64,000 nt of DNA from Acetobacter ascendens (GTDB taxonomy: Bacteria > Pseudomonadota > Alphaproteobacteria > Acetobacterales > Acetobacteraceae). The stretch is from assembly GCF_001766235.1 (NCBI RefSeq), contig NZ_CP015164.1:1659501-1723500 (forward strand). The letters are read 5' to 3'. Numbering within the stretch: the first letter of the stretch is position 1; every line of letters begins with the position of its first letter. The translations under genes and the position numbers were made by a program. The notes beneath the pieces were generated by a model that worked only from the letters and a program-made list of their open reading frames with translations, was not told the origin of the DNA and did not search any database. Shown piece by piece: positions 47,183 to 55,696 of the stretch.

Positions 47183-47220
47183 TCGCTAAATTGTTCTGAG
47201 CTTAGCGTATTACAATACTA

Positions 47221-47264
47221 AAAACCCGACATGGCACTTTTGTGCTGCGTCGGGTTTTATTTTA
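47221..47264. terminator. Terminator between dld and the zinc peptidase gene
   Basis: The arms AAAACCCGAC (47221-47230) and GTCGGGTTTT (47249-47258) form a perfect 10-bp stem with an inner GGCAC/GTGCT stem, followed by T-rich DNA on both strands. It probably serves both convergent genes. Confidence 0.85.
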
Positions 47265-47291
47265 CGTGCATATCAAACACCGTAAAAAAGT

Positions 47292-48368
47292 TCATGATTT
47301 ATTCTGAATATTTCGGATAAGATCATGAATAAAATGCAGTTTGTGCACAACTCCCTGCGTTAACGTAAACGGATAAAAATCAGGCAAACCCATGGAACGA
47401 TTCAAATTATTGACTGCATAAGTTAACGGAACCCATGCATTGATAATTTCCTCAAAAGGCATGGTTGTGTAAGGGTCTCCATGAGGAGAAAGAAGCGCAT
47501 CTCCGCCTACTGTGGCGCTTACGGTCATATCGTAAGCTAATGCTGTTTCCAGTGTAGAAACGATATGGAAGTAATGCGCCCATGTTTCTGCAAAATCTTC
47601 CCATGGATGAGATGTCGCATAAAAGCTTACAAAATTCTCGCGCCAGTTCTGTGGGGGAGATTGCGCATAATAAGTTTGTAATGCAGCCTGATAATCTGCG
47701 CGATCATCGCCAAATATAGCACGGCAGGCTTCCAGATTTCCGCCATCTCTTACCAGAATATTCCAGTAATAATGTCCAATCTCATGGCGAAAATGCCCTA
47801 GAAGGGTGCGATAATACTCTCCCATTTCAATACGCATTTTCTCACGATAGGCATCATCCGCTTCTTTGGTGGCAATTGTGATAATGCCATTGCTATGACC
47901 CGTCATGATAGCAACCGAGCCATCTGCTGCATCATCCAGAAAATCAAATGCTAAGCCGTTTTCTGGGTCTTGCCGTCGATTTTTGAATGGAAGCTTCAAA
48001 CGCAGGATTGTGTAAAACATCCTGTGTTTTGCAACTTCCAATTTGTACCAACGGTCTTTATTTTCCGGCACATTCAGGTTAGGAATCATACGGTTAAATT
48101 GGCAGGCAACACAAAACCCAGCAGTTGCACTACTATCTGCTGCCAATGTCAGCCAATTACACACACCATAGACATGATTGATACAAAAGGCGCGTGCTTT
48201 CCCTTCAGCCTTTTGTTCTAAAGGAAACCATGTACCATCTGCCTGTGGTTTTAACGCCGTCATGGCCACAAACTCGGGTAAATACCCTACGGTAATACCA
48301 CAATATCCACACTGCGTTGCCTCAAACCCCACCAAATGATTGCAGGATTGGCAGGAAAACCGTTTCAT
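47292..48368 (-). CDS. Putative zinc metallopeptidase with zinc ribbon
   Basis: Protein of the putative zinc-binding metallopeptidase family (DUF2248-type), 358 residues. The N-terminal zinc ribbon has Cys6, Cys9, Cys20 and Cys23, and further cysteine pairs lie near residues 62-89. The catalytic motif is HEIGH (His195, Glu196, His199) in LGHFRHEIGHYYWN, with a candidate third ligand in the ATSHPWEDFAETWAHYFHI segment. The family often accompanies transglutaminase, ATP-grasp and alpha-E genes in a predicted peptide-ligation/processing system, and all of these are here. The start overlaps the transglutaminase stop by 4 bp. The natural substrate is unknown. Confidence 0.85.
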   Translation of the reverse strand: MKRFSCQSCNHLVGFEATQCGYCGITVGYLPEFVAMTALKPQADGTWFPLEQKAEGKARAFCINHVYGVCNWLTLAADSSATAGFCVACQFNRMIPNLNVPENKDRWYKLEVAKHRMFYTILRLKLPFKNRRQDPENGLAFDFLDDAADGSVAIMTGHSNGIITIATKEADDAYREKMRIEMGEYYRTLLGHFRHEIGHYYWNILVRDGGNLEACRAIFGDDRADYQAALQTYYAQSPPQNWRENFVSFYATSHPWEDFAETWAHYFHIVSTLETALAYDMTVSATVGGDALLSPHGDPYTTMPFEEIINAWVPLTYAVNNLNRSMGLPDFYPFTLTQGVVHKLHFIHDLIRNIQNKS

Positions 48369-49204
48369 TGTCGGGGCAAGTGTTGCACTTGCATGAACAC
48401 ATCAAATACAGCCTTACAACAATCCAGCACGCCAGAAACCGGTGCCGCATCCTGCGGTGTATTTGCAACCGCCAACGGAATATGCCCTGCCCCCGCCAGA
48501 AAACCAGATGTGGTATCAAACCCAATCCAGCCCTTTTGCGGAATAAGAACCTGCGCCCACGCATGCAGATCACCATTCAGCGTTGTAATTTTACCTTCCG
48601 CACATTCTTCCTGAATAAGATAACCTGAAACAAAGCGGGCCGAAAACCCAAGTTGGCGCGCGACACTTACCAACAACCATGCGCTATCTCGGCAAGAACC
48701 AGTTGCGCGCTGCAATGTTTCCTCAGCCGTCCAAACACCCGGCTCCATACGCCGTTGATATTGAATCCGCTGTGCAATAACTTGATTAAGTGCCTTAATT
48801 TTATCCAGCGGATCTTGCGCTGCCAGAACTTGGTGCGCACCGATGAGTGACTGCATGTTTTTACTTATACGCTGCGGTGTTAGCCCTTCTTCCTCACGCA
48901 AAGGTTCAGGGCATATGGCTGCATCAGCAACTGGATCATACGGCGTCAGATCCACCATAAGCGCCACTTCAATATCAAACTGCGTTACCTGATCGGCACA
49001 TTCAACGCATGCAACCTGATTGCCCAATGCATCTTGTGTCCATTTTACCAAGGACTCAGTTGGTTGCACATTCAGATTATATGAGAGCACAGGTGTGCGA
49101 GAATACAGCGTAGGGCGCAGCCGGATTGTTTGTGGCCCCATGCTGACAGGCCTATCATACCGATAGCAGGTTCGATGCGTCAGCATAACGTGAGAACTCA
49201 TCAA
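48365..49204 (-). CDS. Transglutaminase-like cysteine protease
   Basis: Cytoplasmic transglutaminase-fold protein of 279 residues. An N-terminal beta domain (TCYRYDRPVSMGPQTIRLRP) precedes the catalytic core with Cys171 in RATGSCRDSAWLL, His214 in NGDLHAWAQV and Asp230 in WIGFDTTSG, the full papain-like triad. In this gene context such proteins are thought to act as peptidases or amide-bond processors rather than cross-linkers. It is followed, with a 4-bp overlap, by the zinc peptidase gene. It diverges from the ATP-grasp gene, leaving 244 bp for promoters. Confidence 0.88.
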   Translation of the reverse strand: MMSSHVMLTHRTCYRYDRPVSMGPQTIRLRPTLYSRTPVLSYNLNVQPTESLVKWTQDALGNQVACVECADQVTQFDIEVALMVDLTPYDPVADAAICPEPLREEEGLTPQRISKNMQSLIGAHQVLAAQDPLDKIKALNQVIAQRIQYQRRMEPGVWTAEETLQRATGSCRDSAWLLVSVARQLGFSARFVSGYLIQEECAEGKITTLNGDLHAWAQVLIPQKGWIGFDTTSGFLAGAGHIPLAVANTPQDAAPVSGVLDCCKAVFDVFMQVQHLPRQ

Positions 49205-50579
49205 ACCCTAACCCTGTCTTTTATCTTATTCATGGCAAGCATTGTTGCCTCGTTCAACAAGAACACACACTTGTAGCGTAAAACCATAGCAGCATGACGC
49301 GCACATGCAATACATATCCAACACAATCAAAAACTTGCTCAAGTAGCCGCTATTTTAGACTTGGCAAACATCTGGAAACCTGTTCAGTTAATTCGGTAGT
49401 GAAACAAGTTGAGGCCATACTGGCCACCAGCCTGACGGGAGAGAAACCATGACACCCACAGCCCTGCATGCTCCCCCTCTGGCTGCTTCCTCTGGATTAC
49501 TGGACGATTACCGTATCCCTAATTTTTTTTGTGAGTTGATGAATCGGCGTGATCCAACGCCCCCTGCCCTACAATGCGTAAAAGACCGGCTTGCAGCTCT
49601 CAGTCTGCCAGAACTGCGCCGCAGAACGCAGGCTGCAGAGGCCCAACTTTACCGTATGGGCATTACCTTTACAGTGTATTCAGATAAGGAAGCTATTGAC
49701 CGTATTCTGCCGTTTGATGCCATCCCGCGCGTTATTACCGCGCAAGAGTGGGAACACGTAGAGCGGGGTGTGCAACAGCGTATTCAGGCTATCAATCTGT
49801 TTTTGCATGATATTTACCATGATCGAAACATCCTGCGTGATGGCATATTGCCCGCCAAACTGGTGCTGAATAACCCCAATTACTGTGATGCCATGATAGG
49901 GGTAGATGTTCCGGGCGGCGTTTATGTGCATATCAACGGCACGGATCTGATACGGGACGATAACGGCCAGTTTCTGATTTTGGAAGATAATGCCCGCACG
50001 CCCTCCGGTGTATCCTACGTTATTGAAAACAGGCACATGATGCTGCGCCTTATGCCGGATCTGGCATCTGGCCTACCCATTCGCTCGGTTGATGAATACG
50101 GCCTTCGCCTGCACCAGACCTTGTGTGAAGTGGCACCAGAAGGGGTGGCTGACCCGCAAGTCGTTCTTCTTTCACCCGGTATTTATAATTCCGCTTACTT
50201 TGAGCATGTTTTTCTCTCCCGCGAGATGGGCGTGCCCCTTGTGGAAGGTAAAGATCTATTTGTTGAAAATCATCGGGTGTTTATGCGTACGGTTAATGGG
50301 CCACGTGCTGTTCATGCCATTTATCGCCGCTTGAATGATGATTTCTTGGATCCGTTGGTGTTTAATCCGAACAGTCTTCTGGGAGTTCCCGGATTAGTGG
50401 AAGCGTATCGACGCGGCAACGTCACACTCGCCAACGCCTTGGGCACAGGTGTTGCTGATGATAAAGCCGTATACGCTTATATGCCACGTATTATTCAGTA
50501 CTATTTAGGGCAGGACCCTATCCTGCAAAGTGTTGAAACGCACATCTGCGCAGAACCAGACGGCCTTGCTTATACGTTA

Positions 50580-51484
50580 GAGCCCTTTTGGAAATTCACG
50601 GATGAGCGTTTCGGCGTAGCATGAGGCTTCCCATGGCGATGTGGATCATGGCCTCTGCGACGTCGATCCGCTGTTCGTAGTCCTTCACAAGGCGACGCCA
50701 GCGGATCATCCAACCGAAGGTCCGTTCCACAACCCACCGACGCGGCAGGATTTCAAACCCTTTTGCTGTCTCTGACCGCCGGATGATCTCGACTGTGAAG
50801 TCGAGAAAAGTGGCCTTATCCATCAACTGGAGGCGGTCATAGGCTCCATCGGCAAACAGGTGCTTCACCCAAGGCCAGCGTTTGCGAATGGCATCAAGGA
50901 TCATCTGTCCTCCTGCACTGTCCGAAATATCGGCTGTTGTCAGCTGGACCAGGAGAAGGCGGCCATCCGTATCAACTGCGATGTGACGTTTCCGACCGAC
51001 GATCTTCTTGCCTGCGTCATAACCACGTGTCTTTGCGTGGGGTGCCTTGATACTCTGGCTATCAATGACACCACCCGATGGACTGGTTTCGCGTCCTGTC
51101 GCTTCACGATCGAGCATCAGACAGACATCATGAATGGTCTGGAACAGGAAACGGCGCATCAGCCTGCGGAACCACCAGTAAACCGTTTGACATGGGCCAA
51201 AATGAACCGGAAGCATCTCCCAACCGCAGCCTGAGCGCACGAGATAGCGCAGAGCATTGATGATCTCACGGAAATCGGTTGTCCGTTTCCGACCACGCCG
51301 GTTCGCAGGGGGCATCAGAGGCGCTATGCGCTCCCATTCCTCATCTGTCAGATCAGACGGATAGCGTTTCGTCTTGCGTGTAATTCCGGCCATGCGGCCT
51401 CGTTGTGCTGGCGTCCACATCCTGCCTTTGAATCACGCTCAAAACCTCTTGAAAACCTATCATAGCGAATTTCCAAAAGGGCTC
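50580..51484 (-). mobile_element. IS5-family element, IS1031-like
   Basis: A complete 905-bp insertion. Perfect 18-bp terminal inverted repeats start GAGCCCTTTTGGAAATTC (50580-50597 and, inverted, 51467-51484). The 3-bp duplication TTA flanks it (50577-50579 and 51485-51487), matching the TNA target preference of the IS1031 group common in acetic acid bacteria. It carries one transposase gene, opposite in direction to the ATP-grasp gene. Confidence 0.95.
50596..51420 (-). CDS. IS5-family transposase (IS1031 type)
   Basis: DDE transposase of 274 residues encoded by the first insertion. The catalytic acids are in GGVIDSQSIKAP (Asp), HLFADGAYDRL (Asp) and WVVERTFGWMIRWRRL (Glu, with the IS5-type Tyr/Arg-rich spacing). 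The N-terminal DUF4096-like segment (YPSDLTDEEWERIAPLMPP) is typical. The frame is intact, so the element could still be active. The stop falls inside the left terminal repeat. Confidence 0.95.
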   Translation of the reverse strand: MWTPAQRGRMAGITRKTKRYPSDLTDEEWERIAPLMPPANRRGRKRTTDFREIINALRYLVRSGCGWEMLPVHFGPCQTVYWWFRRLMRRFLFQTIHDVCLMLDREATGRETSPSGGVIDSQSIKAPHAKTRGYDAGKKIVGRKRHIAVDTDGRLLLVQLTTADISDSAGGQMILDAIRKRWPWVKHLFADGAYDRLQLMDKATFLDFTVEIIRRSETAKGFEILPRRWVVERTFGWMIRWRRLVKDYEQRIDVAEAMIHIAMGSLMLRRNAHP

Positions 51485-51587
51485 TTAGCCAATATGAACA
51501 AACTTGTAATAAAACCTGTTGGAGAATCAGGTGGTTATGGCTTGCTGATTGGCCCCCATGCCAGCCAGAAAGAACTACGGCGTGTCG

Positions 51588-52342
51588 TCAGTTAAGCAGG
51601 ATGATGATTGAGGCGAACTGCACGGCTGCGAGGAAGGTCGATTTCAGTTTATCGTAGCGGGTTGCGATAGCGCGAAACTGCTTGAGTTTATTGAAGAACC
51701 TCTCAACAAGGTTCCGTTCGCGGTAGAGAGAAAAATCGGTTTTCCGTCGTGTCGTTCTGTTGCGTTTTGGCGGGATGACCGGGGTAATCCCGCGCTGTAT
51801 CAGCCGATCGATCAACCTGTCCGCGTCATACGCCTTGTCAGCAAGGAAAGCATCCGGTTCGATGTTTTCCAGAAGTGGTTCTGCCTGGGTGATATCGGCA
51901 TCCTGTCCCGGTGTGATGCCGAGTTCCACTGGATTGCCCAGAGCGTCGCAGATGGCATGGATCTTTGTAGTTAGCCCGCCTCGTGATCGTCCGATGGCCT
52001 GATCCGTGCCCCTTTTTTGAGAGCTCCGGCACTATGCTGATGCGCTCGGACAATTGTGCTGTCGATCATCATGTATTCGTTGTCGTAATCAGCGGCCAGA
52101 TAACGAAATATCCGTTCGATGACGCCGCTTTCACACCAGCGGCGCAGACGCCGGTGCACGTTTTTCCAGTCACCGAAACGGGCAGGAAGGTCGCGCCATG
52201 GAATACCCGCGCGATAGCGATACAACACCGCCTCCACGAACAGACGGTTGTTCACCGCAGTGCCGCCGACATAGCCTTCTCGACCAGGAAGAAGATCCTT
52301 TATCCGCTCCCACTGGTCATCGCGTAAACTATAGCGCCGCAT
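51588..52342 (-). CDS. IS427-type transposase OrfAB via -1 frameshift
   Basis: OrfA (52342 to 51971) starts MRRYSLRDDQWERIKDLLPG and holds the first catalytic Asp in YMMIDSTIVRAHQHSAG. OrfB (ending 51588) holds FLADKAYDADRL and NLVERFFNKLKQFRAIATRYDK, the remaining DDE residues. The frames meet at the A6G stretch at 52018-52012. Slipping back one base there joins OrfA to GTDQAIGRSRGGLTTKIHA, the sequence expected between the two. The two halves together give a full-length transposase of about 250 residues. A longer OrfA start at 52414 adds residues not found in the family. Confidence 0.9.
52012..52018 (-). promoter_or_regulatory. Slippery site A6G for programmed -1 frameshifting
   Basis: On the minus strand AAAAAAG follows CTC in the OrfA frame (CTC AAA AAA GGG). 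Re-reading one A puts the ribosome in the OrfB frame and restores the conserved transposase sequence. OrfA alone would stop 14 codons later. Confidence 0.75.
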
Positions 52343-52697
52343 CTGTCTGTCTCCCCAAAAAAACGGGAAAACAGTCAGCACACGCAGACACAAAGTACAA
52401 CCCTCACGTGCCACTCTCAGGGCTTAACTGACGACACGCCGTAGCAGATTTTAGAGAAAAATTACTGGCTGATCCTTCCAACTATATCAGCCAACCCGTT
52501 ATCAATTTGTCTGTCACCCCCACCCTCTGCCCAGATGGCGTGGAAGCCAGACATGTAGACCTTCGCCCCTTTGCCCTAACCGGCCGTTCTGTTTGGGTTT
52601 TACCCGGCGGGCTGGCCCGTGTGGCGCTCCGCAAAGGGTCTCTGGTGGTCAATTCTTCTCAAGGTGGTGGCTCTAAAGATACATGGGTGATGGCATC

Positions 52698-53705
52698 ATG
52701 ATGAACGAAACACAGGGCCATCTGCTCTCTCGCTATGCAGAATGCATGATGTGGCTAGCGCGTTATATGGAGCGCACAGAAAATCTAGCCCGCCTTCTAG
52801 AAGTGACAGAAACATTTGTGCGCGATGCCAATGGGCAGATTGCATGGCATTCCATTGTGCAAATTAACTCGGATGAGCAAACTTTCCTTGCCTTACATCC
52901 ATCAGGCGATGCAGATGCCGTAGCCAGCTTTTATCTGACTGAGCAGGCAAACCCGGCATCTATCTGCGCAACCGCCCATGCGATACGTGAAAATGCGCGC
53001 GCGGTTCGCCCCCTCGTTTCTATTGAAATGTGGACGCAGTTAAATGTGTTCACACGCTGGGTGCTGGATCTGAAAGAAAAGGATATTTATCAAAACAGCC
53101 TTTCAAGCCTGTGCACACATATCAAACAGGATTGTCAGGCCCATTTTGGCGTTACGGAAGGCACGCTTTACCGCGATCAAGCATGGCTTTTCTATAAGTT
53201 AGGCAAAACGCTTGAGCGGTGTGACCAGATTACGCGCTTGGTAGATATTCGCTACCATATGCTACTGCCCCAAGGGGAAGTTCCTGGCTCTGAAATTGAC
53301 ATCACGCAATGGACAGCCGTATTGCGCTCTGCGGCTGCTTACCATGCCTTCCGCCGTTTGCGGCCTGTTACAATTACACCTGCCAATATTGTAGGCTTTT
53401 TGCTGAAAAATGAAGGTTTCTGCCGCTCCTTAACCACCAATTTACGTTTAATGGATGAAACACTTGCGCTTTTAGCCTCTTACCCTGGCTTACGTTCACG
53501 TTGCAACCAACTGCAAGAATGTGTTGCAGAGCTACGCGTTACCCTTGCTGAACAAACTGCGGAAGACATTATTATCCGCGGCCTGCATGATTACATGAGC
53601 TGGATACAACAGCATCTTTCTCAATTGCAGGGGCAAATTGCATCTGAATTCTGGCCGCCTGTTTCGGCTGTGGCCGTTCAGACAGATTTTCAGATGCAAG
53701 CGTAA
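52698..53705 (+). CDS. Alpha-E domain protein
   Basis: All-helical protein of the alpha-E (DUF403) family, 335 residues, found next to circularly permuted ATP-grasp proteins and presumed to be their partner in peptide synthesis. The N-terminal motif [27 protein letters not shown] and the later [24 protein letters not shown] are the family's duplicated Glu/Arg-rich helices. The ATG at 52698 overlaps the ATP-grasp stop (ATGA), so translation normally depends on that gene, which is now disrupted. A start 5 codons earlier is possible. Its own reading frame is intact. Confidence 0.9.
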   Translation: MMNETQGHLLSRYAECMMWLARYMERTENLARLLEVTETFVRDANGQIAWHSIVQINSDEQTFLALHPSGDADAVASFYLTEQANPASICATAHAIRENARAVRPLVSIEMWTQLNVFTRWVLDLKEKDIYQNSLSSLCTHIKQDCQAHFGVTEGTLYRDQAWLFYKLGKTLERCDQITRLVDIRYHMLLPQGEVPGSEIDITQWTAVLRSAAAYHAFRRLRPVTITPANIVGFLLKNEGFCRSLTTNLRLMDETLALLASYPGLRSRCNQLQECVAELRVTLAEQTAEDIIIRGLHDYMSWIQQHLSQLQGQIASEFWPPVSAVAVQTDFQMQA

Positions 53706-53751
53706 GGTTGTATGCATATAGTATAAAATCTTTTGGATATGTTTTGAAAAA

Positions 53752-54609
53752 CTAGATGTAATCCAAGCCAATATCTAAAGCTTTTACGCTATGCGTCAGC
53801 CAACCTGCGGAAATAACATCCACTCCGGTTTCAGCAATTGCGCGCACTGTTTCATGCGTAATCCCTCCTGATGCCTCGGCTATGGCAGAGCCGTTAATCA
53901 TATTTACAGCTTTGCGCAGAGTGTCCGTATCCATATTATCCAGCAAATAGGCATCAGCGCCACCACTGGCCAACGCGGCCTCCAACTGTTCCAGCGTATC
54001 TACTTCCAGTTCAATTTTCATAAGATGGCCTGCCCGCTTACGCGCCTTTTGCAAAGCCTCATCCACCCGACCACCACACAAAGCCAAGTGATTATCTTTA
54101 ATCAAAATAGCATCATCTAACCGAAAACGGTGATTGCCACCTCCACCTGCCTTTACGGCATACTTTTGTAAAACTCTTAACCCCGGAAGCGTTTTGCGTG
54201 TGCAGCAAATAGTAGCTTTAGTGCCGACCACAGCATCCACCATCTGGCGCGTTTGGCTAGCAATACCACTAAGATGAGAGAGGATGTTCAAGGCTGTCCG
54301 CTCTCCCGCCAGAACGGTTAGGGCATCACCTTCTACTTCAGCCAGCACATCACCAATGGCCAGCCTCTCCCCATCCTGCGTGAAAGTGCGAAACTGCACG
54401 TGTTCATCTAAAAGTGCAAAAGCCTGCCGAGCTCCTTCAAGCCCAGCAACAACACCCTGATGACGTGCACGAAATACTGCGCGTATTTTCTGCCCGGGCG
54501 TTGCCAATACTTGTGTGGTACTATCTCCACCCTGCCCCAGATCTTCAAGCAGTGCTGCTTGAATAATAGGTTTCCATAACAAAGCAGGTAAATGACATGC
54601 GTAAGACAT
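53752..54609 (-). CDS. nadC: Nicotinate-nucleotide pyrophosphorylase (carboxylating)
   Basis: Converts quinolinate and PRPP to nicotinate mononucleotide with loss of CO2 in de novo NAD synthesis. The family core is clear over 285 residues: ALLEDLGQGGDST, RTALNILSHLSGIAS, CTRKTLPGLRVLQKYAVKAGGGGNHRF, IKDNHLALCGG and EASGGITHETVRAIAETGVDVISAGWLTHS. It lies 26 bp downstream of nadA in the same unit. No nadB is visible next to them. Confidence 0.96.
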   Translation of the reverse strand: MSYACHLPALLWKPIIQAALLEDLGQGGDSTTQVLATPGQKIRAVFRARHQGVVAGLEGARQAFALLDEHVQFRTFTQDGERLAIGDVLAEVEGDALTVLAGERTALNILSHLSGIASQTRQMVDAVVGTKATICCTRKTLPGLRVLQKYAVKAGGGGNHRFRLDDAILIKDNHLALCGGRVDEALQKARKRAGHLMKIELEVDTLEQLEAALASGGADAYLLDNMDTDTLRKAVNMINGSAIAEASGGITHETVRAIAETGVDVISAGWLTHSVKALDIGLDYI

Positions 54610-54635
54610 ATGTATGAAAGCTCCTATCCTTGCCT

Positions 54636-55616
54636 TTAAATAAGCAACATGCGCTCAACAGCCAGACGAGCGCGCTCTTGCAAGGATTCAGGAATAACAA
54701 TCTCCGCCTCCAGATTTTCCAAAGACTTTCGGATAGCGGGCAATGTAATGCACTTCATATGCGGGCACAGATTACAGGGCCGCACGAAAGTAGTGTTTGG
54801 GTATTCTGCGGCCAAATTATCACTCATGGAACATTCAGTAACCAGAAGAACTTTTTCAGGTTTTTCTTCTGCAATATATGCAATCATTTGGGCTGTTGAA
54901 CCTGAATAGTCTGCTGCTTCCACCACTTCTGGCGGGCATTCAGGGTGCGCCACAACTTTGACACCCGGATGCATACGCCGATACTGCCGAATTTCCTGCG
55001 GAGTGAAACGTTCATGCACCTCGCAATGTGCAGGCCATGTTATCATTTCAATCCCGGTTTCAGCCTGAATATTACGGGCCAAAAATTCATCTGGAATCAT
55101 GATAACACGCGGAACGTTCAGACTTTCCACCACCTTGCGTGCATTACCTGAAGTACAGCAAATATCGCTTTCGGCCTTAACTGCGGCCGTGCTGTTCACA
55201 TAAGTTACAACAGGCACACCGGGATACGCCTGTTTAAGGCTACGTACATTTTCGGCTGTAATACCTTCTGCCAAAGAACAACCTGCCGCCACATCCGGAA
55301 TTAGAATTTTCTTTTCTGTATTCAGCAACTTGGCTGTTTCTGCCATAAAATGCACGCCAGCCATAAGAATAATGTCGGCATCTATATTCTGTGCCGCACG
55401 TGCAAGAGCAAGGCTATCGCCCCGAATATCAGACACACAATGAAAGATTTCTGGCGTTTGATAGTTATGCGCAAGAATAACGGCATTATGCTGCTTTTTA
55501 AGGCGTATAATCGCCTCAATATCGGCGGCATAACGCTCTTCCCAAAAATCTCGTGCCATAATGCTGGCTACAGGCTGATACAAAGTATCCCTGTCTGGAA
55601 TATTGAGTGCCAACAT
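54636..55616 (-). CDS. nadA: Quinolinate synthase
   Basis: Condenses iminoaspartate with dihydroxyacetone phosphate to quinolinate using an oxygen-sensitive [4Fe-4S] cluster. Cluster ligands are expected among the cysteines in PDVAAGCSLAEGI, VVAHPECPPEV and CNLCPHMKCIT. Other landmarks are VILAHNYQTPEI, LMAGVHFMAETAKLL, YVNSTAAVKAESD and CTSGNA. The 326-residue length is typical. GGGAGGG lies 5 nt before the ATG, partly within the right arm of the 45-bp palindrome. A Nudix-type regulator gene precedes it. nadB is not in the cluster, so iminoaspartate must come from an enzyme encoded elsewhere. Confidence 0.96.
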   Translation of the reverse strand: MLALNIPDRDTLYQPVASIMARDFWEERYAADIEAIIRLKKQHNAVILAHNYQTPEIFHCVSDIRGDSLALARAAQNIDADIILMAGVHFMAETAKLLNTEKKILIPDVAAGCSLAEGITAENVRSLKQAYPGVPVVTYVNSTAAVKAESDICCTSGNARKVVESLNVPRVIMIPDEFLARNIQAETGIEMITWPAHCEVHERFTPQEIRQYRRMHPGVKVVAHPECPPEVVEAADYSGSTAQMIAYIAEEKPEKVLLVTECSMSDNLAAEYPNTTFVRPCNLCPHMKCITLPAIRKSLENLEAEIVIPESLQERARLAVERMLLI

Positions 55617-55625
55617 GAATACCCT

Positions 55626-55670
55626 CCCTTGCGGTACATATGCTCAATTTGAGTATATGTACCGCAAGGG
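55626..55670 (-). promoter_or_regulatory. 45-bp near-perfect palindrome before nadA (candidate NrtR operator)
   Basis: Positions 55626-55670 read the same on both strands except for one mismatched pair (55642/55654): outer arms CCCTTGCGGTACATA and an inner CTCAATTTGAG. A -10-like TATACT (minus strand, 55657-55652) lies inside it, and its left edge reaches the nadA ribosome site. It may be a repressor binding site, an mRNA hairpin that hides the ribosome site, or both. The adjacent regulator gene makes an NAD-responsive operator the leading idea. Confidence 0.65.
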
Positions 55671-55696
55671 AAAAACAAGCGCTTTTAACCTACTTT

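Larger units (their letters stand above)
51578..52441 (-). mobile_element. IS5-family element, IS427-like, with frameshifted orfAB
   Basis: A complete 864-bp insertion with perfect 20-bp terminal repeats CGGCGTGTCGTCAGTTAAGC (51578-51597 and, inverted, 52422-52441). A TA duplication flanks it (51576-51577 and 52442-52443), consistent with IS427-group targets. The two overlapping reading frames make one transposase by a -1 shift. It differs in sequence and ends from the upstream IS, so the two arrived independently. Confidence 0.93.
49449..52701 (+). pseudogene. Circularly permuted ATP-grasp gene broken by two IS elements
   Basis: Encodes a circularly permuted ATP-grasp (type 2) protein, predicted to form peptide-like amide bonds. 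Its three parts are 49449-50579, 51488-51577 and 52444-52701. Removing both IS elements and one copy of each target duplication (TTA and TA) joins them in one frame of 493 codons (492 residues plus stop), the size expected for the family. Family motifs include NPNYCDAMIGVDVP, LEDNARTPSGVSYV, VIKPVGESGGYGLLIGP and [13 protein letters not shown], and the end reads [19 protein letters not shown]. As it stands, translation stops inside the first IS after 391 codons, without the C-terminal ATP-binding part. The final 4 bases overlap the alpha-E start. Confidence 0.93.

Noticed and set aside
51374-51595. 73-codon ORF spanning the two IS elements
   Set aside because: It is a chimera of IS A end sequence, the middle ATP-grasp fragment and the IS B end, not a gene.
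52507-52701. 64-codon ORF before the alpha-E gene
   Set aside because: It is the 3' end of the interrupted ATP-grasp gene, recognisable by [13 protein letters not shown] and the ending [12 protein letters not shown].
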